A DNA stretch of 64,000 nucleotides from Turnera subulata (Eukaryota > Streptophyta > Magnoliopsida > Malpighiales > Passifloraceae), in the NCBI GenBank assembly GCA_028386065.3, contig JAKUCV010007115.1:1-64000 (forward strand), written 5' to 3'. The position numbers and the translations under genes are program-made. Below the pieces are notes generated by a model that worked only from the letters and a program-made list of their open reading frames with translations, made no database searches and had not been told where the DNA came from. Below, piece after piece: positions 1 to 10,220 of this stretch. The first letter of the stretch is position 1, and each line of letters starts with the position of its first letter.

Positions 1-2
1 AT

Positions 3-674
3 TTCAAATCTGTGCATGAATATAATTCAGCTGTGTTTCGAATCAGCTCTCAGCTAAAACTATGTGGAGAAAATATTACTGATATGGATATGTTAGAGAA
101 AACATTCTCTACTTTTCATGCATCCAATGTGCTCCTGCAGCAGCAGTATCGTGAAAAAGGTTTCACCAGATATTCTGATTTAATTTCTTGCCTTCTGGTG
201 GCCGAACAAAATAACGAGCTATTGATGAAAAATCATGAGTCTCGTCCCACTGCTTCTGCTCCATTCCCAGAAGCGAATGCAGCAGTGCATGATAATTCTG
301 GTCGTGGCCGTGGAAAAGGTCGTGGCCGGGGACGTGGGCGTGGACGTGGAAGGAACAATTTTAATTCCCGTGACCGCAATATTGGCAAGGCTAAAGGAAA
401 ACATACGAATGATGCCAAAGATCATGATAAGAAAAATCACGAGACAGTCTGCTATCGGTGTGGCATGACAGGTCATTGGTCACGGGTATGTCGTACAGCA
501 AAGCATTTGGTGGAACTTTATCAATCATCTTTGAAAGCCAAAAATAAGGCTGTTGAAACAAATTTCGTTCAAAATGATGACCAAGATGCTGCCTTCCAGT
601 CCAACTCATATCTTGATATTGATGATTATCTTGCTGATCCAGAAGAAGCAAGCAAGAAAATAAAGCAAGAATAA
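3..674 (+). CDS. gag: Copia gag (C-terminal part)
   Basis: Nucleocapsid protein that packages the element RNA into virus-like particles in the cytoplasm. The frame is open from the window edge, so the true start lies upstream; the GTG at position 12 is an internal valine codon. The visible protein has a gag core segment, an Arg/Gly-rich tract around 300-350 that probably binds RNA, and a CCHC zinc knuckle at about 450-495 (CYRCGMTGHWSRVC). It ends in TAA at 672-674. Pol lies in another frame after a 145-bp T-rich spacer, so gag and pol are not one reading frame in this copy. Confidence 0.9.
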   Translation, partial: FKSVHEYNSAVFRISSQLKLCGENITDMDMLEKTFSTFHASNVLLQQQYREKGFTRYSDLISCLLVAEQNNELLMKNHESRPTASAPFPEANAAVHDNSGRGRGKGRGRGRGRGRGRNNFNSRDRNIGKAKGKHTNDAKDHDKKNHETVCYRCGMTGHWSRVCRTAKHLVELYQSSLKAKNKAVETNFVQNDDQDAAFQSNSYLDIDDYLADPEEASKKIKQE

Positions 675-819
675 TCTTATTGTCTATTTCTTTGTATTTT
701 ACATTTATGTTCTTATCTGTTGTTTATTTATATTAATGTTCTTAATGTTCTTTTAATTTGGAATAAATTTCAGTTCAGTATTACTTTCTTATGCATCTTT
801 TATTTTCTTTTATGAAGAT
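675..819 (+). other. T-rich spacer between gag and pol
   Basis: This stretch has no open frame. It is strongly T-rich, holds repeats of the type AATGTTCTT, and ends in a pyrimidine-rich run followed by AAG directly before the pol ATG. The end looks like a splice acceptor, but no matching donor was identified within the gag end. Confidence 0.5.
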
Positions 820-3800
820 ATGGACATTCAACTATACGGTTCCAAGAACAATGATTCAGATATCTGTCTAGCAGACAGTGCAACTACTCATTCTGTATTT
901 AATGAACGGAAATATTTCTTTACTTTGAAATTTGAAAAGACATATGTTAGTACAATCTCTGGTAGTACAAAAATAATTGAAGGCTCCGGAAGAGCTCAAA
1001 TTCTACTACCAAAGGGAACAAAGATAATCATTGAAAATGCTTTGTTCTCTTCAAAGTCTCAAAGAAATCTGTTGAGTTTTAAGGATATCCGTTTAAATGG
1101 ATATCATATTGAGACAATGAATGAAAGAGATGCTGAATATCTCTATATTACAAAAATTACCACTACAGGTAACAAACAAGTTCTGGAAAAATTACCTGTA
1201 TTATCTTCTGGATTGTACTACACAAATATTCGAGTCATTGAAAATTATTATACCCAGCCAGAAGTTGGCACCAGCCTGAAGCTGACTAATGAGTTAAAAA
1301 TTTGGCATGACCGGTTGGGCCATCCCGGATCAATAATGATGCGCCGAATTATTGAAAATTCATTTGGTCATCCATTGAAAAACCAAAAGATTTTTCAATC
1401 TAATGAATTTTCATGTGCTGCTTGTTCACAAGAAAAATTAATTATCCAGCCTTCATATGATAAGGTTGGTTCTGAATCACCAGCATTTTTAGAAAGAATT
1501 CAGGGAGATATTTGTGGACCTATACGTCCACCGTGTGGGCCATTTAGATATTTTATGATTTTAATTGATGCATCAACTAGATGGTCCCATGTGTGCCTGT
1601 TGTCCTCACGCAATTTGGCATTTGCACGTTTATTATCACAATTTATCAAATTGCGGGCACACTTCCCTGATCATGCAATTAAGACTATACGTCTTGATAA
1701 TGCTGCTGAATTCACCTCTAAGGCGTTTAATGACTATTGTATGTCAATTGGAATTATGGTTGAACATCCTGTAGCTCATGTTCATACCCAAAACGGTCTA
1801 GCAGAATCGTTGATTAAACGCCTTCAGTTGATTGCGAGGCCATTACTGATGAGATGCAAACTCCCCGTTACTGCTTGGGGACATGCTATTTTGCATGCAG
1901 CAGCACTTGTGCGCATCAGGCCAACAAGCTATCATAAGCTCTCTCCCATTCAATTGGTTCATGGTCACGAACCTAATATCTCCCATCTTCGGACCTTTGG
2001 TTGTGCAGTATATGTGCCAATTGCTCCACCACAGCGAACTAAAATGGGTCCTCAAAGAAGATTGGGAATATATGTTAGATATGAATCTCCATCAATTATA
2101 AAATATTTGGAAGCAACAACTGGAGATTTATTTACAACAAGATTTGCTGATTGTCATTTTGATGAAAATATTTATCCAACATTAGGGGGAGAAAATAAGC
2201 AGCTGGATAAAGAAATTAAATGGAATGCTATGTCATTATCAAGTCTTGATCCTCGAACAAATCAGTGTGAACTTGAAGTTCAAAAGTTAATTCATTTGCA
2301 AAATATAGCAAATCAATTGCCAGACGCTTTTACTGATATCAATAGAGTGACCAAATCTCATGTACCAGCTGCAAATGCTCATGCTAGAATTGATGTCCCC
2401 GAAGGACAACTAAAGATTGCAAATGAATCTAAAGCACGCCAGAAGCGTGGCAGACCACTCGGTTCCAAAGATAAAAATCCTCGACAGAGAAAAGGAGTAA
2501 AGATACAAGATGGCCCCAACAAGGTAATAAAACCTCCTGCAGAGGTTCAAATTGATAATCCTCTAGAAGAGGATCCTGACATAAATTGTAATGTTCCAGA
2601 AGTTACTCAGGTACCTGAAATAAGTCAAAACGATGAGATCTCAATCAACTATATTATGTCAGGAACAAGATGGAACCGACGTGAAATAACCGTCGACAGA
2701 ATTTTTGCATATAATGTAGCGCTAAATATTATGGAAGGAAATGAGGATCATGAGCCTAAATCAATTGATGAATGCCGGCATAGAAATGATTGGCCAAAAT
2801 GGAGAGACGCAATTAAGGCTGAGTTAGACTCGCTCATGAAGCGAGAAGTTTTTGGGCCTGTAGTCCCAACACCTGATGGTGTAAAACCGGTCGGTTACAA
2901 ATGGGTATTTGTGCGGAAAAGAAATGAGAAAAATGAAATAGTGAGATATAAAGCACGGTTTGTCGCACAAGGTTTTACCCAACGACCTGGTATTGATTAT
3001 GAGGAGACATACTCCCCTGTGGTGGATGCAACAACTTTTCGGTATCTAATTAGTCTGGCAGTACATGAAAAATTAGAAATGCGTCTAATGGATGTTGTTA
3101 CAGCCTATCTCTATGGACCTATAAGCCATGATATATACATGAGAGTCCCTGAAATCCCTGAAGGACTCAAGTTGCCCGAAGCAACTAATTCCCGGGATAT
3201 ATACTCAATTAAATTGAAAAGATCTTTATATGGCTTGAAGCAATCTGGACGTATGTGGTATAATCGTCTAAGTGAATACTTGGTAAAAGAAGGCTACAAA
3301 AATGATTCCATATGTCCATGTGTTTTTATTAAAAGGTCCATGCATGAATATGTTATCATTGCTGTTTATGTTGATGATTTAAATATTATTGGAACTCCTG
3401 AAGAAGTTTCCAAAGCCGTGCATTGTTTAAAGAAAGAATTTGAGATGAAAGACCTTGGAAAGACAAAACTCTGTCTAGGTCTTCAAATTGCACATTTAGA
3501 AAATGGAATCTTTGTCCATCAGACACATTATACCGAGAAGGTACTGAAAAGATTTTATATGGACAAAGCGCATCCAATAAGTACCCCGATGGTTGTGAGG
3601 TCGCTTGATCAAAAGAAAGATATTTTCAGACCTCGAGAAGATAATGAAGAGATTCTTGGTCCGGAAGTACCATATCTCAGTGCAATTGGAGCTTTAATAT
3701 ATCTTGCTACTAATACAAGACCTGATATATCTTTTGCTGTCAGTTTACTAGCAAGATATAGTTCTGCCCCAACTCGCAGACATTGGAATGGGATAAAACA

Positions 3801-4389
3801 AATTTTTCGATATCTTCGGGGTACAATGGATATGGGATTATTTTATTCATCCGGGTCCAGACCCGATCTAATTGGTTATGCAGATGCAGGTTATTTGTCT
3901 GATCCACATAAGGCTCGGTCACAAACAGGCTACTTGTTTACTTATGGAGGAACAGCTATATTGTGGCGATCCACAAAGCAAAGTATTGTTGCCACCTCTT
4001 CAAATAATGTAGAAATTGTAGCCATACATGAAGCTAGTCGAGAGTGTGTTTGGCTAAGATCAATGACACAACATATTCGAGATTCTTGTGGATTGGATAG
4101 TGGGAAAGATGTTCCAACAATCATTTATGAAGATAATGCTGCCTGCATTGCCCAATTAAAGGAAGGATACATCAAAGGCGACCGGACAAAGCACATATCA
4201 CCAAAATTCTTTTTCACTCATGATCTCCAGAAGAATGGTGATATTTGTGTTCAACAGATTCGCTCAAGTGACAATTTGGCAGACCTATTTACAAAATCAC
4301 TGCCTACTTTAATTTTTGAGAAGTTGATAAGGAAGATTGGCATGCGACGACTTCGTGACATCAAGGGAGGTCAAAATGAGGGGGAGTAG
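820..4389 (+). CDS. pol: Copia pol polyprotein (protease, integrase, RT, RNase H), intact frame
   Basis: A 1189-aa open frame starting at ATG 820. Domains in order: aspartic protease with DSATT near residue 20; GAG-pre-integrase with WHDRLGHPG near residue 165; integrase core whose acidic triad is seen in GDICGP, RLDNAAEF and GLAES; reverse transcriptase with YVDDLNIIG; RNase H with YADAG, SSNNVEIVA and YEDNAA, and a final LADLFTKSLP. All catalytic motifs are present and there is no internal stop. Because no 5' LTR is visible, whether the whole element is competent cannot be judged. Its sequence is the best reference for reading the decayed copy at 5486-10399. Confidence 0.95.
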   Translation: MDIQLYGSKNNDSDICLADSATTHSVFNERKYFFTLKFEKTYVSTISGSTKIIEGSGRAQILLPKGTKIIIENALFSSKSQRNLLSFKDIRLNGYHIETMNERDAEYLYITKITTTGNKQVLEKLPVLSSGLYYTNIRVIENYYTQPEVGTSLKLTNELKIWHDRLGHPGSIMMRRIIENSFGHPLKNQKIFQSNEFSCAACSQEKLIIQPSYDKVGSESPAFLERIQGDICGPIRPPCGPFRYFMILIDASTRWSHVCLLSSRNLAFARLLSQFIKLRAHFPDHAIKTIRLDNAAEFTSKAFNDYCMSIGIMVEHPVAHVHTQNGLAESLIKRLQLIARPLLMRCKLPVTAWGHAILHAAALVRIRPTSYHKLSPIQLVHGHEPNISHLRTFGCAVYVPIAPPQRTKMGPQRRLGIYVRYESPSIIKYLEATTGDLFTTRFADCHFDENIYPTLGGENKQLDKEIKWNAMSLSSLDPRTNQCELEVQKLIHLQNIANQLPDAFTDINRVTKSHVPAANAHARIDVPEGQLKIANESKARQKRGRPLGSKDKNPRQRKGVKIQDGPNKVIKPPAEVQIDNPLEEDPDINCNVPEVTQVPEISQNDEISINYIMSGTRWNRREITVDRIFAYNVALNIMEGNEDHEPKSIDECRHRNDWPKWRDAIKAELDSLMKREVFGPVVPTPDGVKPVGYKWVFVRKRNEKNEIVRYKARFVAQGFTQRPGIDYEETYSPVVDATTFRYLISLAVHEKLEMRLMDVVTAYLYGPISHDIYMRVPEIPEGLKLPEATNSRDIYSIKLKRSLYGLKQSGRMWYNRLSEYLVKEGYKNDSICPCVFIKRSMHEYVIIAVYVDDLNIIGTPEEVSKAVHCLKKEFEMKDLGKTKLCLGLQIAHLENGIFVHQTHYTEKVLKRFYMDKAHPISTPMVVRSLDQKKDIFRPREDNEEILGPEVPYLSAIGALIYLATNTRPDISFAVSLLARYSSAPTRRHWNGIKQIFRYLRGTMDMGLFYSSGSRPDLIGYADAGYLSDPHKARSQTGYLFTYGGTAILWRSTKQSIVATSSNNVEIVAIHEASRECVWLRSMTQHIRDSCGLDSGKDVPTIIYEDNAACIAQLKEGYIKGDRTKHISPKFFFTHDLQKNGDICVQQIRSSDNLADLFTKSLPTLIFEKLIRKIGMRRLRDIKGGQNEGE

Positions 4390-4506
4390 AATACACACTG
4401 CACTCTTTTTTCCTTCACCAAGTTTTTATCCCACTGGGTTTTTCTTGGTAAGGTTTTTAACGAGGCAGTTCTTCTAAAGCGTATCCTACTGACATTCAAG
4501 GGGGAG
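4390..4506 (+). other. Copia 3' untranslated region and polypurine tract
   Basis: Conserved family tail between the pol stop and the 3' LTR, ending in a purine run (4497-4506) that should prime plus-strand DNA synthesis. The same tail is found inverted at 5648-5795 with few differences, which is how the second element was identified. Confidence 0.8.
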
Positions 4507-4986
4507 TGTTATAAATAAATTATGGTAAATGTCATTGTTACCATCCAGTAAAACTCGTTTTTACCATACCCGAATTTACTCCCGGTAAATATTTTACCCC
4601 TCAACCTAACATCCAATTGGATTCATCCCTTTGGCCATTTACTCTCCATAATTCCCTTTGTCCTAATCTTAATACCATCTTCCTTTACCTAATGTCCTTT
4701 TGATTTTATCTTATTAAATTAATCATACTCATTTGTTTTTATCCTCCCATTTTTACCTATAAATACCCTCTTCATTTCTATACACACTTACACCTTTGAT
4801 CACCATAAACTCACTCTCTCTAAATTTCCATACACATCTCTTCTTTCCTCCCTCCATCATTAATATAATTATTCTCCATTTCCATTATTATTAAAGTTTT
4901 ATTATTTCCCACAAAGTTGTATTATTACCTTGATCAAGTTTGTATTATTCTATTAAATAGTGAAAATCTCCCCCAATTTTATAATA
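4507..4986 (+). repeat. Copia 3' LTR (3' end approximate)
   Basis: Begins TGTTATAAAT right after the polypurine tract. A TATA-like CCTATAAATACC near 4757-4768 is the likely promoter, with several AT-rich blocks behind it. The end is set at TTATAATA (4979-4986), an imperfect inverse of the start. No second LTR is available to confirm the length. Confidence 0.6.
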
Positions 4987-5480
4987 GGGCTCTCACTTGT
5001 CTATTAAATGTCTATCCGTCTTTTGGATTAGACAAAAAAAAAAAAAGAAGTATACGCTTGATATTGATTGGACCATGAGGAGTGGTTGATACGTGAAAAA
5101 CACATGAGAATTTCTGGGAAAGCTATATATTACGACACATAAATTATCATTAACCTGGTTTATCGGCTGGTCCTAATCCCTCAAAAAGCAAGGCTTTCTT
5201 TTTCAAACCTGTTGCCTAATTCGAAATTAAGGAATTTAAGTACCTTGATCTCCAAAAAGGAAACCAATGGCTTAATGCTGCAAAAGAAAATGTGACCAGC
5301 CCAAACAAAACGAGAGCTATAGCTTAGCCCCTAATTCTAGGCCCAGTCCGCACTCGGCAATAATCACGAAATTAATATCTCTACTGTTTGCCTCTTGTAT
5401 TTGATCCCACCATTATAACTTTAAATTTTTTGAGTTCATGAATCTTTGAGGAAGTACATAAGTAAGCAGACCTAAACCCA
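4987..5480. other. Intergenic, nothing recognised
   Basis: AT-rich sequence with an A-run at about 5032-5045. I see no gene or repeat in it. It is the spacer, with the LTR, between two oppositely oriented related copia elements. Confidence 0.5.
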
Positions 5481-5485
5481 TCTCC
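5481..5485. repeat. Target-site duplication, left copy (TCTCC)
   Basis: TCTCC directly before the left LTR at 5486, repeated at 10400-10404 directly after the right LTR. A 5-bp duplication is the usual size for copia integration. Confidence 0.85.
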
Positions 5486-5647
5486 TGTTATGAAATTGGA
5501 GTAATAAATTGAATCATGGAAGAAAGAAAATGGAACCAAGGGAGAGTTCATCTCTGCATTTTATTTACATAAATATATAGAGAAGAATAAGGGGAAGGGA
5601 GGGGCCAAGGTTGTTGGCAATTACATTCACGTGATATATTTACAACA
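5486..5647 (-). repeat. Copia 3' LTR (162 bp)
   Basis: Matches 10221-10399 except for a 17-bp gap after GTTCATCTC and a few substitutions. Read on the minus strand it starts TGTTGTAAAT and ends CATAACA. It follows a purine tract (minus strand TTCAAAGAGGAG). Confidence 0.92.
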
Positions 5648-8090
5648 CTCCTCTTTGAATGTCATTGCACTTTTGATAGAATACGCTTGGGAGAACTGCC
5701 TCGTTAAAAACCTTACCAAGAAAAACCCAGTGGGATAAAAACTTGGTGAAGGAAAAAAGAGTGCAGTGCGTATTCTACTCCCCCTCATTTTGGCCTCTCT
5801 TGATTTCTTGATGTCATCTCATGCCAATCTTCTTTGTCAACTTTTTGGTGACATTTGGTGACGTAGGCAGTGTTATCTTCATAAATCGTCGTTGGGACAT
5901 CTTCCTCGCTATCTTACTTTTGTGGTCCCGATGATATAGCAATTTCATATGTAAAGAAGTAGCATATGTCTGTCTGTGCTTGATGTGGATCAAATGAATG
6001 ACCTGCATCTGCAAAACCAACTATATTCTCTTCGGGCTCACAGGGTTAATATAATGCCACATCCATTATATCCCGAAGATAAGAGCACAGTCATATCTTA
6101 CAAATAGGTTTATGGAAAAAACTTCAGGCTTTATGTTACTAGCAATATAAATTTCACTTAGATAGGATACTTCAGGACCAATCTAATTCTTTATGAGATT
6201 TTTTATCTCAAGTTCTTTATTTTCATCCAGCATTTGGAGACTTCTTCAGGAGTTCCAATAATAGTATATAAACGTAAGCAACAATAATAAGTGCAAATAT
6301 ATATGCAAGAATAATCATACTATACATACTCAAATTTCGTTTAAACCGTACAAAGATCAATTTAGTTTAATATTTCTATATTTCCGGGAATTAGTTGCTT
6401 CAAGCAACTTAAATCCTTCAGGGATTCTCATGCGTATGTCATGACTTATGGATCCATCATAATAGGCTGTAATAGTATCCATTAGATGCATTTCTAATTC
6501 TTTTTATATGATGCCAGACATATCAAATTCTGAAAATAATTGCATTCACCACAGGGGAGTATATCTCCTTACAATTAATTATCAGGTTGTTGGGTGAAAA
6601 TTTGTGCTACAAGCCTTGCTTTATATCTCACTATTGCATTTCCTGCACAAATACCCATTTTATGACCAGTCGAATTTTACACCATCTGGTGTACGGACTA
6701 CAGGTCCGAAAATTCTTCGCTTCACAAGCGAGTCCAATACAGCCTTAATTATATTTCTCTATTTTGGCCAATCACTCTGCGCCTACATTCATCAATGTAG
6801 GTTCATGATTCTCATTTTTATAATATTTAGCGCTATATAAAATAAATATTCCAAGTATTCCATCGACGGTTATTTTACGTCGGTTCCATCTTATTCCTGA
6901 CACTGTAATTGAGATCTCATTATACTCATTTATTTCAGGTACCTGAATTACTTCTGGAACTTTATCAATTGTGTCAGGGACCTCTTCTGGAGGATTTTCC
7001 TCTTCTTGAGGATTTCAAATTTGAACATCTACTAGAGGTCTTATTTTCTTACTGGGTTCATCTGATATCTTTGCTCCTTTTTCTCTACCAAGAAGTTTTC
7101 TTTGGAACCGAGCATATTCTACACTTCGGCGTATTTTAGATTCATTTGCATATTATACTTGTTCTTCTGGAACATTAATTTGAACAGGAGCATTTGCAGC
7201 TGGTATATAATATCTGGTCACATTATGTGTCTGGCAATTGCATATCAATTTTCTTACAAATGAATCATCTTTTGAACTTCAGGTTCACACTAATTTGTTT
7301 GAGGATCAAAAATAGATATTGTATTTTAAGAAACTCTTGATCCAGCTGCTTATTTCTCCCCCTTATGTTGGGTAAACTCTTTCATCAAATTAATAACCAA
7401 TATACCCAACATACATTACATATATTTCCATTCTTCTTTTAAGGACTAATTTTACTATGCTGTGGTGGAGCATTATATACTGTACAACCAACAGTCCAAA
7501 GATGGGAGTTACTAGGTTCGTGACCATGAACCAATTAAATGGGGAGATCTTATGATAACTTGTTGGCTTGATGCACACAAGTACTGCTGCATGTAAAATA
7601 CTATTTTCTCAAACAGTAATATTTCATTAGCAATGGTCATGCAATCAATTGCCAATATTCACCCAGATCTGTTTGGGTTTATTTCCAATGATATACATTA
7701 TCCATTGAAGAAATATACCAGCATTATCTAGACATATAGTCTAATAATATAAGTAGGGATATGTACCCGCAAGTGGCTTAATCATTAAAATGAGTGCGCA
7801 CAATGCCAACTTGCGTCACACAATAGACCATCTAGTCGATGCATCGTAAAAATTACCTAGATGGTCAACACGGAGGATTTATCAATCCGCGTTCAGGTCC
7901 CTGAATTTTTCCCAAACTTGCTGGTGATTCGAGGCCAATCTCATCTTAGGAAGGCTGAACAATTAATTTTCGCAGCAAACTAATGTATGGAAATTCATTG
8001 ATTGTAAAAACTTGTGGTTTTTCAATGAATAATCAAGTAAATTTTGTGCATCATTATTGATCCGGGATGGCCCAACCGGTCACGCCAAAC
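5648..8090 (-). pseudogene. Degenerate copia pol
   Basis: On the minus strand, fragments align with the intact pol at 820-4389: the C-terminal tail at 5750-5820, pieces of RT/RNase H, an integrase stretch at 7390-7578 containing PTSYHK and VTNL, and the pre-integrase motif WHDRLGHPG near 8050-8085. Many frameshifts and stops separate them, so no product is expected. Confidence 0.85.
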
Positions 8091-8111
8091 AATAAATCCA
8101 TGAACCAGTGC

Positions 8112-8396
8112 CAGCTTCAAGCTGCTATATATATGCCAGCTTTAGGCTGGATATGATAACTTAAGAAAAATATTTACCAGCTTCTGACTGGTGCATACTA
8201 GCTATAAATTACATATTTATCAGTCAACTTCTAGTTGGTCTCAGCTTCATGCTGTGTAAACTGTGTATTTAAACACTTAAAAATTGCTAGCTTCAGGCTA
8301 ATGCATTCCAGCTTCTAGCTGGATATTGTGACTACTCAAATATTGTGTATTTAGTTGCTAGCTTCTGGCTGCTATATATGTGCCAATTTTAGGCTT
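8112..8396 (-). repeat. Array of about nine short imperfect palindromes (AGCT-TTC type)
   Basis: Units such as CAGCTTCAAGCTG (8112-8124), CCAGCTTTAGGCTGG (8136-8150), CCAGCTTCTGACTGG (8177-8191), CAACTTCTAGTTG (8225-8237), CAGCTTCATGCTG (8242-8254), TAGCTTCAGGCTA (8288-8300) and CCAGCTTCTAGCTGG (8309-8323) recur every 12-48 bp. Each has 4-7 bp arms around a TTC-like centre. The array sits just upstream, in element sense, of the pre-integrase motif. The intact relative has a single such unit at about 1268-1281. Confidence 0.85.
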
Positions 8397-8671
8397 ATTT
8401 CTGTCACTCATGTTGGAAAATATCAGAATCATTGAGCAATAATTAATGTAGTGGCAAACATTTCCAAAAACAAATCCTCGAAGATTGGAAAACTTTGGAA
8501 TTTTCTGAAAATAATGCAAATTATCGAAAAATCTTCTGGATCTTTTCGAAGATAGAAAGAGGGTCCATATATGTAAACTGACACCTAGCTGTCTAAGCTC
8601 AGACTATAAGAAGGGAGGCGGTTGAGACAGGAAGATACAGAAAACTCAAAAAACTCAACAAGACAAGAAAA

Positions 8672-9361
8672 ATGCCTTCCCCAGCTACTGTTTTCTTTGT
8701 TGAGGGTGCCTCTCTAGGAAGGAGGAATAGGTTAGCTTATAGCATGGTGAATGAGTAGCAAGAGGAATTACCGAATGAGCTAGCGAGAATTCCTCGTTTA
8801 GTGTTTGTAGATGAGCTTTACTCGTCTATTGTGACTCCTATGGAAGAAACTTTCTTCCTGGAGGACCAAGGCAACTTTAGGACTAGTTTTTATGGCTCAG
8901 CTAATTCTATAATGTTTTTCATATCAGATAGATTGCAAGAATTTCAACTAGAGCCTTCATGTCAAATTTTAAATCAAAGCAGTTATTATCAGGTTTCCAT
9001 GATGGCTCGGAGTGTCCCAAGGGTGACTAGGTTACCACCTACATGGCCTAAGGTACGACTTCTACTATGGAATTGCAGGGGTGTAGCAAGAAGGTCCCAA
9101 GATTTTATGCGTACCTTAAGGGATCTGAAGAATCAGTATAAGCCCAACATGGTACTGATCACTAAAACCTTGTGGCAACCTACAGAGAATCATGGAGCAA
9201 TTCCACTCCGTTTTCCTCCAACGAACCGGTTTGAGATACTTGGAGAAAATAACATGGGTGGTATGTGGTTCTTCTGGAACGACAGTGTTAGGGTCAACAT
9301 CAACAGTGAGGCTCAAAGTTTCAGGGTTATTGTTGTACCCAACAGATATACAACTGTTTAA
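8672..9361 (+). pseudogene. LINE endonuclease N-terminal fragment inside the copia element
   Basis: Frame from ATG 8672 to TAA 9359-9361 with one internal TAG at 8756-8758. The second half carries the start of a plant L1-type apurinic endonuclease: VRLLLWNCRGVARR near 9050-9095, followed by an NMVLITKTLW-like segment and a WFFWND-like segment. The match stops abruptly at about 9360, and no reverse transcriptase or poly(A) follows. It runs opposite to the copia element that contains it. LINE copies usually lose the 5' end, so a retained 5' part without a 3' end is odd. Confidence 0.75.
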
Positions 9362-9583
9362 ACTCATGTATGAGAACGATTCATCTTTGTGAATGTTCTC
9401 TAGTTATGGATCCATTATGCAATAATAATATGCACGCTTTTCTCTCAGCCTTGTAATTATAATCTCATTCACGGCCACAGGCACAATTAATTATACTGTC
9501 TTATTCGCTTCAGGGAATAGAACAGAGTCAATTTGACGGGATCCATAATAATTTCTTTTATTACTGTAAGTGGGAGTGTCTGT

Positions 9584-9690
9584 ACTCTTCAAGAGTATTT
9601 GCTCTTCCAGAGCGTAAATATATGATCTTCTAGATCATAATAAAGCATGCGTTCTTCAGGAACATATTCAAACTTATGCTCTTCTGGAGC
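9584..9690 (-). repeat. Second palindrome array (GCTC-TTC-GAGC type)
   Basis: Five units: ACTCTTCAAGAGT (9584-9596), GCTCTTCCAGAGC (9601-9613), ATGATCTTCTAGATCAT (9622-9638), GTTCTTCAGGAAC (9651-9663) and GCTCTTCTGGAGC (9678-9690). Centres are 17-27 bp apart. On the minus strand they read through as part of a frame with recurring PEE motifs. The design, short arms around TTC, is the same as in the array at 8112-8396, but the arm sequences differ. Confidence 0.85.
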
Positions 9691-9984
9691 GTATAATTTT
9701 TTTTCATTTTTGAGATTGTACATGTTATGTAAAATAGTTGACATCCACACATATAACTCTCCCCCTTGGATGTCAATTTGCATTGTCTCCAGGACAAATG
9801 CCTGAGCCATTATTCTACAAACGATTATAATAACAGTAAAGTAAACATACTAAAATATAACTAATAATAATAGAACATAAAATAAAAGCATTCAATAAAA
9901 ATGACTTGCGCCTTCAGGGTAGGCAATCTTCTGGTGGTCGTATAATATCCATCTTCTGGTGGTCATATCTTTCTTCAATTTTCC

Positions 9985-10220
9985 TCAAAGATCTGCGGGA
10001 TCTTTTGGCAGTAAGACATGGGGGTGGTGGCGCGCACGGCGACGCGAAACCGTTCGGCGTGAATAGTGGAGGAGAAGGTGACGGGGTTCTCTTGTTGGGT
10101 CGTCCTCTCCTGGCGGTTGGCTCTCCGGTGGTGGTGGTGCTGCGGGGAAGGGAAGAGGAAGAAGGTGGTGGTGGGTGGCCGGGTGGTTCACGGGTCGGGT
10201 AGAGCGTAGTGCTGATAACG
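9985..10220 (-). other. GC-rich copia leader and primer-binding region
   Basis: GC-rich sequence, Pro/Arg-coding on the minus strand, lying between the 5' LTR and gag. Directly inside the LTR the minus strand reads GTTATCAGCAC, the position of a tRNA primer site. I did not match it fully to a named tRNA. Two CATCTTCTGGTGG-like units lie just outside it near 9925-9965. Confidence 0.5.

Larger units (their letters stand above)
1..4986 (+). mobile_element. Ty1/copia LTR retrotransposon, 3' part (5' LTR and gag start lie outside the window)
   Basis: The window opens inside gag. The order gag, protease, integrase, reverse transcriptase, RNase H, polypurine tract, LTR is that of Ty1/copia. A purine-rich tract ending GGGGGAG stands just before an LTR that begins TGTTATAAAT at 4507. 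The gag and pol style resembles the Oryco/Ivana lineage, but that is recognition, not a computed tree. The 3' boundary near 4986 is tentative: TTATAATA there roughly mirrors the LTR start, and no target duplication can be checked because the 5' end is missing. The related element at 5486-10399 lies in opposite orientation, tail to tail. Confidence 0.9.

Noticed and set aside
8112..9690. Regularly spaced short palindromes resembling a CRISPR-like array
   Set aside because: This is plant nuclear DNA inside a retrotransposon; the units vary in sequence and spacing and there are no spacers of constant size.
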